NCBI GenBank assembly: GCA_027886175.1
Contig: JAJNNQ010000013.1
Location: 6,529,501 to 6,593,500 of the forward strand
Source of the DNA: Phylloscopus collybita
Lineage: Eukaryota; Chordata; Aves; Passeriformes; Phylloscopidae
Direction of reading: 5' to 3'
DNA: 64,000 nt
Shown one piece after another: positions 40,101-49,020 of this stretch. The position numbers and the translations under genes were made by a program. Under the pieces are notes generated by a model. The model made no database searches. It was not told the DNA's origin and worked only from the letters and a program-made list of their open reading frames with translations. Each line of letters begins with the position of its first letter. Position 1 is the stretch's first letter.

Positions 40101-40869
40101 ATCACTGATTTATGAAGTGATTATTTATTTTAAAGGAACTGGAAGCTAGATTCCAATAGGGTTGTTGTGGTACTGTTGCCTCCCACAACAGTGTGAATTT
40201 TTAAGGAAGTACTGTACATGAGAAACTCGAAGCTGCAGAAGTGTACTTAATGATGGCTTATGAGACAGGGGAGTTAAAGGCACAAGGGTTGTTTCTTTTT
40301 TCATGAGATGGGTGTTCTTGGAATTACTCAGGAAATATGGGCTAAGGGAGGCTGGGTTGGTGCTGCTGCTGCTATGAACCTCTGGGAAAAAATAATTACT
40401 ATAGGAAAGTCCAAACAGTGTAAACATGGGAAAAGGACATCACCAGCTGCATGGTGAAATGTGCAGCCTGGCATGGTCCATGAGAGACCGGAACAGAGAG
40501 GAGAAATGAGCAGCATTGAAAGAAGCAATTTTAAGCAGTAGCTGAAAACCTAAAGCATTTCTTATGAGCAGCAGGGCCGCACACGGCCTTCTCCCACTTG
40601 GAATGCGAGGCGGCCCAACTTTGTCAACCCACCCCCCACCTGGGGAGTGAGACAACTCAACTGTGCAAACCCATCTCCCAAACCCACCGCCTCCACAAGA
40701 AATGACCAACTTTCCAGCTCATCAGGTAACCCAGCCAAACTCTGCTACACAAGCGCCACCCCCTGGAACCAAAACCCCTGAGTAGCCCTGGCCGTAAAAT
40801 GCACCAACAACCCCCCAATAATCTGGAGAATCTGCACTCTTTATAATCCTTCTGTGCCCCACTGGAAAC

Positions 40870-41174
40870 TTTTAAAAAATACTAACTGTGCTATTAGTCT
40901 CCCCTTTCTCTTAGATACTAGAGCAAACGTTTCAGTGATTCCAGAAGCGAAATAGCCCCCAAGCTGAGAACTAAAAGAAGCCCCCACCGTGAGTAGAGTC
41001 GAGGAGTTGTCTCGAACCCAAAAAAACACTCAGCTAATCGCAATAACACTCTTCACTGAAAGAAAGCATGAAAAATCCATCACTCTGTACCCGTTTGTCA
41101 TATCAAGAATCCCACCTTTGCTAGAGAAAAATGCCCTATCCCTACTGAAAGTCAAAGTGACAAATTTACCCTGA
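40870..41174 (+). pseudogene. Defective retroviral protease (pol/pro) fragment
   Basis: One frame carries a diverged active-site motif, LLDTRANVSVIPEA at about 40911-40952, where the catalytic motif normally has Gly after Asp-Thr. A TAG (40956-40958) and a TGA (40968-40970) interrupt the frame just downstream. After these the same frame is open from 40971 to 41171, with a TGA at 41172-41174, and includes ITLYPFVISRIPPL, the region typical of the protease C-terminal half. The altered active site and two stops make it non-functional. Family assignment beyond a retroviral aspartic protease is not possible by eye. Confidence 0.75.
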
Positions 41175-41393
41175 AAGCCACTGCTGTACACCCATACTTG
41201 CCAATCAAGTTGACATAAAAATCGTCCAACCCAATATAAATAAAACAATAACCCTTACTTAAACCTCAAATAACTACCCTCCTTAAATTAATTAACCACA
41301 AATTACAACAAAATCACATAAAACCCTCCACTAACCCATAAAACACCCCAATTTTCATAACCCCCAAACAATCCAACAAAAATTTCACGGGTA

Positions 41394-41639
41394 GGTGATA
41401 AAGTTAGGCTTTTCCATTGGTAAGCCTGCTAAGTCAACCAATCACATATGAAAGATGACCCAAACAGACAAGTAGAGTTTTAGTAGCAAAAGTTATAAAA
41501 ACTCTGTGCAAGTTTCAATAAATCACCATTTTGCCACCCACCACATTGGTGTTCTGTGAGCAATGGACCAAGCGAGCTGGAGTGTAACAGCCGTGCTGTT
41601 CAATCGCACCGGGCCCCGCTTTGTGCCGTATCGGTAACA
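41394..41639 (+). repeat. 3' long terminal repeat of the retroviral remnant
   Basis: Normal G content returns sharply at about 41389. The segment contains CCAAT (41438-41442), a TATAAAA box (41494-41500), an AATAAA polyadenylation signal (41517-41522) followed by a GT-rich TTGGTGTTCTGTGAG tract, and ends in CGGTAACA at 41639, fitting the usual CA terminus. A start at TG (41396) is likely but not proven, giving about 244 bases. Confidence 0.75.
41438..41522 (+). promoter_or_regulatory. LTR promoter and poly(A) signal
   Basis: CCAAT at 41438, TATAAAA at 41494 and AATAAA at 41517 are arranged as in a retroviral U3/R. Because the LTR is sense to SYT14, it could in principle start intronic transcripts or end SYT14 transcripts early. 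No evidence of activity is visible. Confidence 0.45.
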
Positions 41640-44600
41640 CTCATGATAAACTTCTGCATCTTTAAACTTTGATTTCCCCCAGCAAAATGACTGAACATTT
41701 TCTGGATTTTCGCATAGTTATCAGTTGTATGTTCCAGGAATGCTCAGTTTGGCCTAGGTTGCTGTGTCAGATTTAACTTGCCAGTCTCTTGAGGCTGATG
41801 GCAAGGTATGTATCATCCCCCTTTGACTTGCAATCTGGCCTAAGGGGGCTTATGAAAACAGATGACCCCTCACTGTTTAACAAGCAGTACTAAAAAGAAG
41901 ATATTTATTTACTTCGGACTTAAATGTGCTAATGACAGTTTACATGCTGTAACTTCTGGTGTACCAGCAAAATGCTAATCTGCTTAGGTTTGTCAGGTAT
42001 TTCATTTATGGTTCTGGTTTCTTCAGCTATTAAGCAAGTTGCTTACTATCCCCACTGAGTGTTTTCCCAGCCAGCTAAAGGAGGATGAAAACTTTTATTA
42101 AAGCAGTTACCCCTTTAAAATGCATTTATTCAAATCTTCCTATTGACACCAATACACTATTCTCAATTTAGAATTTATCAAATACTCGTTGCTAAACAAA
42201 TTTAGTTTCATTCATATCATGAGAATGCCAAGTATTTTCACATACTTTGGGTGGAGCACTGAATGTGAGGTCTTTATTTGTCTTTTCTCTGTTGTGCTAT
42301 TTTCTGGCTGGTAGGAACCTCAGACTAAACCTGATTTGATTTCTCTGTAATTGGAATTCTCTCTCCACTTTTGGGACGTATGTTGGCTTGTTTTACACCC
42401 TGTCTATCTAGTCCAAGGTGATGTGGTCATTTAATATATTTAATATGATTAATTTCATTTACAAACAAAGTTATTAAAAGTATTTTCTATGGGATTTGAA
42501 ACTTGCATAGAAGCAATGCAATGATTAATTTCAGTGTAACCATTTGCTTGTACACCTTTAGCAGATGTTATTAGCCATGTTCAGTATTTGGGAGGTCTTT
42601 GGGAGGTATTCTTTGGCTTTGTCACAGTACAGAGGTATACATAGCTGTATACTATGTTTACAACCTTAAATAAAAGGTACAAATATGTAACACACAGGGG
42701 TTTCATGTGTAAATATGCACACACTTCAGCTCATCTTGCCTTTCAGCTCCAAATGTTTTTCTCCAATACAATTAGTGATAAACCAGCAAGCACTGGCAGT
42801 GGTTTTGTGTTTTAAACTTTGATACATAGCCACAATTTTGTTAGATTGTCAAAGTTAGTCACTACTTCTGAGTAATTTTTAAGGAAAATAGGCGGATCAG
42901 ATATTTAGTATTGCTGTATTCACTAGTGTCTGTGATATCATTTGGCTTTGCTATCATCAGTCACTAGAATGTCTCAATGGAATTCAAATCTTCATGGTTT
43001 TCAAAGAACCATAACAAAAAAAAATCATTTTATTGCATCATTTACTGTGGGGAGGGGAAAATTAAAATCAGACATATTCACCTTGAGAATTAATTTGAAA
43101 GCATAGATATCTTTTTATGTAGAGAAAACTGTTGTTCAAAACCAGTTTATACCTCTCTAGACAGAGGTATCCCTAGATTTTTAATCCCAGAAATTTATTT
43201 TTAGAATGTAAATGCTGTTTTACATGCAATTTGAAAAGTATTTAGTTGAAACCTGCCCCAGTGCTTTAGCTTTTTCTGAGATTTTTGAATCACAGCTGGT
43301 AAATAAAAAATTTGTCTTTACTTCTTCCACGCCTACATTAAAAGCACCTTTTCTGTCACACAGCCTGTGCAGTTTTCCCATAGGGACATAAAATGGAGTT
43401 CATCAAAGTGGAAAAAGTGAGTCACACAGTCATTTATTTACTCATGTAAGACAATAATGGTCTTGATAGTTACCTGGACACACTTTCATTTCATTAGACT
43501 ATAGAAAAGCTGGGCATTAAAAATTCTTAGCAGACTTCATGACAAGTGAACAGAAAGAAATTCAGGGCTGCCAGGTGGTTACTGTCTCATTTAATGCCAT
43601 TTGTTGTCTATTATTAAAGTATCAGTTTAGATTCTAAAATCACATCTATCTAGTTTCATGGGTGCAAGCTGTCTAATATTCATAGGTAAGGTTTTATGTT
43701 TATCTGCTAGACAGATGATTACAATTCAAGAATATGATTCCCTGCTGCCTGTTTTGTATTACAGCCCTGTGGGACTGGACTTCCAAGAGTTAGTGGCACT
43801 GGCTCTTTAACAGCAGAAGTCCTTTTGCAGGAGTGCTAGAACAGTGTTTTTGAATCACTCTGAATGGCAGGCTGGCTCTGCCATTATCGGAGATGAGAGG
43901 GTTCCTGACAGTGGTTTCATCTTGAGTGTTTTAATTACTTGTTTGCCATGGTTCTTTTCGAAGCTGTTGAAATAGAGAAGAGCCCTGCATTCCCCAGTTA
44001 ATACTTTCTCTAACTTGCTTGTTTGGTAGGTTTTTTTCTGTGAGTGAATAGTATGTTTGACACCAAAAAGCATTTTTGCTTTGAAATTTTTATATATAGG
44101 GTAATTCTTTATGTCAGGGGCATTGAAATCTTCATTGAAACCTCTACAGAAAATGTAAATGAAATATGAGACAGTTCTTTACCTGTCCTTGATATTCCTT
44201 TCATTTCAGCTGCTGCACACCTTGCTGTCTTTTCCCAATTCTGTTCAACTGTGCAACGTTGCATAGTATGAGATAAAAAACTGAAATGTAATTACTTTGA
44301 ATTAACTTTCTGTGTCTGTAGCCATGCATCCGGTTTAATTTCTGAGGAGATGTATAACCACATTTGTATCCATCTATCTAGTGTGAAAAGCAAAGATGGT
44401 CAGCATCAAGTATTCATCCCAAGCACAAGATTGCTCATGATCCTTTTTCCACTGTCTTTAGTGACTAGAGGTAGTGTGTAACTTCCAGACACTGGATACG
44501 TACCCTTTAGCTGTCCTTAACAAGTAATAAAGAATATGAGACACTGCTTCACTTTTTAAATTCACTGGTGAGCAGAGTTCACTTGTGTGAAAAGTTGCCT

Positions 44601-44978
44601 TTATTAGTACCTTACTTGTCTTCAGAGTTTAATTTAGTATCTCCCTGGTGGGCAACTGCATGGGAGGTAATCAGTCTGATATCATGGCTTTAGGGAGTGC
44701 ATTTTGTTTCCATAATTGCCCTACATTCCATCTGCACAGAATCTGACTTAAGATATCCAAGGGTTTTTGCAAGGTAAGCATCCCTGAAATTCAAGCCTAG
44801 AATTTTTGTCATGTCATATCCGTGCTATATTTATTTACGTGTAGTTTGCACAATCCATTCTGGCTACACACTTAAAACTTTGCTTTTATCTAAATTTCTT
44901 TCATCTGAGAGATCACTCATTTCCATTTTTAACAAATTTTTTTTCAGTAGTATTTTTCATCTGATTTGAAATGTAGCT

Positions 44979-45003
44979 AAAAAAAAAAAAAAAAAAAAAA
45001 AAA
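44979..45003. repeat. Homopolymer A run (25) near the exon at 45111
   Basis: Twenty-five consecutive A lie about 107 bases upstream of the Pro/Cys-rich exon. Such tracts are often variable in length; being outside the immediate branch-point zone, an effect on splicing is speculative. Confidence 0.9.
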
Positions 45004-45110
45004 GACGCACATAGGTTTCTCTGTCCAGGCATTTAGATTCACATTTTCCACAGAACTGTTTGAGCAGTGAATAATCAGAGTGTAAGTAAAGCATTTTCAC
45101 TTATTCTCAG

Positions 45111-45379
45111 CGAACTGCATTCAGAGGATGAGAAGAACACCTCCGCTGGATGAGCTGCAGCCGCCTCCCTACCAGGATGACAGCGGTTCTCCTCACCTGT
45201 CCTGTACCCCTTCCGAGGTCGGAGACAGCAAGTGTGAATACTCCCAGTGTAGCAACAGCCCAAGATGTTCGTATAAGTGCCCAAGTGAGGGAAGCACGGG
45301 ACACGAAATAGAAAGCTTTCATAACAAAGGATACGAAGAGGATGTTCCCAGTGATAGCACAGCAGTTCTTAGTCCAGAG
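45111..45379 (+). CDS. SYT14: SYT14 coding exon: Pro/Cys-rich linker with PPPY motif
   Basis: This 269-base exon (phase 1 in, 0 out) follows a TTATTCTCAG acceptor and ends before GTAAAT. It translates as NCIQRMRRTPPLDELQPPPY, then an Asp/Ser/Cys-rich stretch (SNSPRCSYKCPSEGSTGHEI) and ends STAVLSPE. The match to the mammalian SYT14 linker is close throughout. PPPY is a PPxY motif, the ligand type bound by WW domains such as those of Nedd4-family ubiquitin ligases; binding is inferred only. Six cysteines lie in the exon, with no transmembrane segment nearby. Although an ATG (in RMRR) opens a long frame here, the upstream residues belong to the same exon and show it is internal. Reading past the donor adds only intronic residues. 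Confidence 0.96.
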
Positions 45380-46654
45380 GTAAATGAAAAGAGTCGAGTG
45401 TGGTGGAGCACTTTTGTAATCTAAAGATCAATACACAGTTATACAGGCACTAATACTGCAGCTCAATTCAATTAAAAAAAAAAAAATAGTTTGTCAGAAA
45501 AGATGACAATATGATTTCAGATTGTTCAGATTGCTGTAGTTATCTTTATGGCACCTTAACTTTCAAACCAGCTCCCAGGAAGAGTGAATTAATTTTTAAA
45601 CCATTTTAAACCAGTCAGAAAATTTCATCATGCTGTAAGGACTGTTGTCAGAATTCTTCCACATGATTTTTCAGACAACCGAAATGAAAGTTCTGTTAAT
45701 GCTTTTTCGAAATGAACACCCCATAATGTAAAACAAGTTTTATGGGAAAAAAAATTTACAAAGGTTTTTTTGTCAATTGTTGATGTGGTATAGTGATTTG
45801 GGCCACTTAATGTTCTTATTTTTCTGCTATAAATTGTAATGAAAGATACGTATTTTTTTTCTGTGAAGAAATCATCTTTTCTGACATATATTTCATTGAA
45901 ATGCCTTTAACAACCAGTTACTGCACTGACATCTATGGGTAAGTCTAATTAGTGATGCCATGTGCAGAAGAAGCTTTTTTGGTACAAATTTGTCTTTTGT
46001 TGCTATCAGAAGTTTTGAAGTGCGTGATAGAGTGCAGTCCTGATGTTTCTGTCTAAGACGCCCTTTTGGTAAGTTGATGTTGTGTACCTGGGGTGTTGGT
46101 GCAAGGTCTGGAAGGCCCAGCTGCAAGGCCTTCCCATTTTGTGTCACTCCAGTCATTAATGTAAGCATATTCAGTAAGAACTGAGAATGCTGCCAACTTT
46201 TTTTATAGCCACTCAAAGCTTCAGGAGTGAAGCCTTTAGAGGAATGCATTCCCACAGCTGTATGGCAGCCAGCTTAAAATAAGAACATTTCTTAGCCCAG
46301 AATTCTTTGTTTTGGCATCTATTTGTTCATGTGAACAAGCTTATCTTTGATAATATAAAGACACACTTGAAATACCTTTGGTTTACATACTTGGAATAAT
46401 TTATTGGATGAACAGTGGGTTGACCAGTATTTGTAAATATTTTCTGTTTCAGTATCCCTATCAAACTGGCTGTTGTAACTTTATAGAGGATCAGTATGTT
46501 ATTTGAAACTTGAGGTGACAGTAAACCATCTGAATTTCCAGTTTAAAATGCAATTTTAGGACTGATGTAGTTTATAGAGAGTTCAGAAGATGAGTTCAAA
46601 ACAGATACATCTCCTACAGTTACAGTTAAATTATATGAATAAAGCCACAATAGT

Positions 46655-46745
46655 GACATCCTTGGCCATAGCAGAGGGCTTGGAACTAAAAGATCCTTAA
46701 GGTCTCTTCCAACCCCAAATCTTCTGTGATTCTATGTTTCTACGA
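46655..46745 (+). mobile_element. CR1 LINE terminal fragment, sense orientation
   Basis: Only the last 90 bases of a CR1 remain: CTTGGAACTAAAAGATCCTT, AAGGTCTCTTCCAACCCC and the terminal TCTGTGATTCTATG repeats. Confidence 0.88.
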
Positions 46746-47223
46746 TAAATTTTGGCATATTCATATAACTCTTGTGGACTGCAACAGGAACTGTGTGTGC
46801 AAGTGGGTTTGTAATTCCTGTATTTGTGCTGGCATCTCACTGTGCTCTCAATCATTAGCTGTCTCTTGTAATAACTGTAATGTATTACCTGTAATGTAAT
46901 ACCTGAACTTTAAAATATGTGTGTAAAATACGTGAAATGAGGTGGTTTTATCTTTTAAAAGATGTATATCCTTTTTAACACGTGTGGCACACAAGAAGAG
47001 ATCATTACAGCTTAATTCAATCTGAGTTCAGACTGATTGGCTCCTGGCTTTTGGTGGTATTGGCCAGGTAAAGTCTTGATTTCATCTTGACTGCCAGTCA
47101 GCCATCTCTTTGGGCTTTCAGTGCTTGATAGCCTTGTTTATGAAATGAACAAAAAGATCATAGTGCCTTCATATTGTCTAGAGTAAACCATATATTCCCA
47201 TGCTAGATTTAATAATAGGATAC

Positions 47224-47242
47224 AATAAATAAATAAATAAAT
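47224..47242. repeat. AATA tetranucleotide repeat upstream of the C2A exon
   Basis: Four to five AATA units sit immediately before the polypyrimidine tract of the 47269 acceptor, in the zone where the branch point would be expected. Confidence 0.9.
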
Positions 47243-47268
47243 TGGCTTTTTTTTCTCTTCTTCTTCAG

Positions 47269-47718
47269 GATATGTCAGCTCGGGGATCATCTTCACAGCT
47301 TCCTAAACCTTTTGATCCTGAGCCAGTAGCTAAATACGGCACACTGGATGTGACTTTTGACTATGACTCACAGGAACAGAAGCTTTTGGTGACAGTGACA
47401 GCTGTCACAGACATTCCAACATACAGCAGGACAGGTGGGAGCTCGTGGCAAGTACACCTAGTTCTTCTCCCCATAAAGAAGCAGAGAGCAAAAACCAGCA
47501 TCCAGCGGGGCCCGTGCCCTGTCTTCACAGAGACATTCAAATTTCATCACGTCGAGTCGGAGATGATTGGGAATTACGCCGTTCGCTTCCGCCTGTACAG
47601 CGTGCGGCGCATGAAAAAAGAGAGGGTTGTGGGAGAAAAGATTTTTTACTTGACAAAATTGAATCTTCAAGGGAAGATGTCAGTGCCAGTGATACTGGAA
47701 CCTTCTTACAGTCTGCCT
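47269..47718 (+). CDS. SYT14: SYT14 coding exon: C2A domain
   Basis: This exon is exactly 150 codons (phase 0 in and out), from GATATGTCA after TTCTTCAG to CCT before GTGAGT. It opens with a short linker (SSSQLPKPFDPEP) and then a complete C2 fold starting at YGTLDVTFDYDSQEQKLLVT. C2 domains of synaptotagmins normally bind calcium through five aspartates in two loops. Here the usual DPYVK-type strand is replaced by SSWQVHLVLLP, the first-loop Asp position reads in PTYSRTGG, and the third loop reads LYSVRRMKKERVVG, with none of the expected aspartates. This agrees with the established classification of SYT14 as a calcium-independent synaptotagmin. The basic run RRMKKE may serve lipid or protein binding (inference). 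Conservation to mammals appears very high. Confidence 0.97.
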
Positions 47719-48616
47719 GTGAGTATTAAATGAGGCAGAATAAGAATGCAGTGAGATACAGTGTCCTGAATTCTGAATAAGAATAGTGTATATATTTATA
47801 GAGTCATCACATCCACTCAGTTTTTTGAACAGTCATAGCACTGCATTAGCACAATGAAAATTTCCTTAGAGCTTCTCTACATACATTCCCTTTCCACCTG
47901 CAAAAGCTGTCCATATTTTTCCTTTTAATTGCTTAGAAATTTCCGGTCCATAAATAGGAATATAGTGGTGAATGTATGTATCCATGCATATAGATGTGTA
48001 TATGTATGTAATAGTATTATCTTTACCACCTGCAGCACTTCAATTTAAAGAGAAAAACATACCAGAGTGAAAGAAAAAAGAAGCTGTACTAGCAAATGTC
48101 TTCCATCTGTTGCAATTAAGTCTTGGTTGCAAATAGGTATTTTCCTTGAAAGAAAGAAAGATAGGAAAGAGGAATTTTGTGAGTATAAAGCCATTTTTAA
48201 TAACTTCACATTAGAACCTTGGAAATAATTGATTTCTGGTTCAGTCTGAAGTGAAAAGTTGTTGAAACAGAAAAGGATTTTTTCTATAAAAAACACAACT
48301 ATCTATCTGATGAATGAAATTATTTGTCCTCCAAATAATATTTTTAATAAAGAAAAGGAGCGATAATTAAGGATAAACATAGGTATCATTAGTAATAAAC
48401 ACAGAAAATCATTAAACTTTTGTTTTTGTAAGAATTTAAGTATGCTTTGTCCAGAAAGAGAATGTCATGCTGTGGTCTGGTGGTCTGAGCATCCTACACT
48501 AGGAGTGCTTGAGTGTTCCTTGCTTAAGAGTTGCATGTGTTCTATATTACAGATGTATTTTTTGGGAAAAAAAAAAGATTATTATCAAGGACATCCATAT
48601 TTGGTCATTGTATGTA

Positions 48617-48651
48617 TTTTGTGGGGTTTTTTTGTAAAAAAACCCACAAAA
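48617..48651. repeat. Near-perfect inverted repeat with 2-base loop
   Basis: The left arm (48617-48633, TTTTGTGGGG plus seven T) pairs with the right arm (48636-48651, seven A plus CCCACAAAA) over 16 base pairs, with one extra G in the left arm and only GT as loop. Confidence 0.9.
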
Positions 48652-48858
48652 GAAAAAGAAGGGGAGAAGGGAAAGAAAGGAAAATATTTTTTTTAGGTGA
48701 AGCAAAGCAATTAATTTGTTCTGCACTTTGAAAAAAAGTTTGGATGGATCAAAATGGCATTTCTGGTGAACATGAGTATTGCCAAAGACTCAAAATAAAA
48801 GGCTGTTGTATTTAATGACCGAATATATATATTTATTAGTAAAAGTTGAGGTTAAATC

Positions 48859-49020
48859 ATGGATCTGGTGGAGGACCAACTGACTAGAGCAGATTTCTCA
48901 TGGTTCCTTAAGAAGCACAAATCAGCCCAATCTAAGGATGAGATGGTTCACCTGACCAGAGCAAAATTCCTTAGTGAAAAGTTTGCTCGTTTTCCAGCCT
49001 GGAAAAAAAGCACCCCATGA
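48859..49020 (+). other. Small open frame of doubtful status (53 codons)
   Basis: ATG at 48859 to TGA at 49018-49020 gives a hydrophilic 53-residue peptide beginning MDLVEDQLTRADFSWFLKKH and ending FPAWKKSTP, with an internally repeated LTRA-x-F motif (residues 8-13 and 32-37). An in-frame TAA precedes the ATG by one codon. Composition looks more protein-like than the surrounding intron, but I recognise no family and see no splice signals linking it to SYT14. It may be chance or a fragment of an old inserted sequence. Confidence 0.15.

Larger units (their letters stand above)
40570..41639 (+). mobile_element. Endogenous retrovirus remnant: protease fragment plus 3' LTR
   Basis: The block is abruptly C/A-rich and G-poor compared with flanking intron. 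A frame at about 40870-41174 resembles retroviral aspartic protease and ends at a TGA. The 3' part (about 41394-41639) has LTR features. No reverse transcriptase, integrase or envelope sequence lies between protease and LTR, and no 5' LTR was found, so the copy is internally deleted and 5'-incomplete. It is broken by stops and cannot encode a working product. Orientation is the same as SYT14. The G-poor composition suggests G-to-A hypermutation (see findings). The left boundary is approximate. Confidence 0.8.
18875..45110 (+). other. SYT14: Large SYT14 intron (26 kb)
   Basis: This is intron between the acidic-linker and Cys/Pro-rich exons. It holds a TA/CA microsatellite (20259-20308), CR1 fragments (22028-22330 and 27908-28045), a short minisatellite (25165-25239), homopolymer runs (32609-32630, 37151-37171, 44979-45003), a G-quadruplex motif (34183-34203), a pyrimidine-rich block (36030-36450) and a retroviral remnant (40570-41639). 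I found no further coding exon; the open frames here are short and have no family resemblance. Confidence 0.8.
45380..47268 (+). other. SYT14: SYT14 intron (1.9 kb)
   Basis: This is a short intron between the Pro/Cys-rich linker exon and the C2A exon. It contains a CR1 3' tail at about 46655-46745 and an AATA repeat (47224-47242) just upstream of the polypyrimidine tract TTTTTTTTCTCTTCTTCTTCAG of the C2A exon. Nothing else recognisable is present. Confidence 0.85.

Noticed and set aside
40562..41646. CTTATGA (40561-40567) and CTCATGA (41640-41646) as a target-site duplication of the retroviral remnant
   Set aside because: One of seven bases differs, and the left side shows no LTR end, so a matching duplication is not expected there; chance is as likely.
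45128..45424. 98-codon open frame as a separate gene
   Set aside because: It is the SYT14 exon read from an internal Met and past the GTAAAT donor; residues before the Met also match SYT14.
47445..47729. Second-frame open frame (94 codons) across the C2A exon
   Set aside because: It is a shifted-frame shadow of the C2A coding sequence with no family resemblance.
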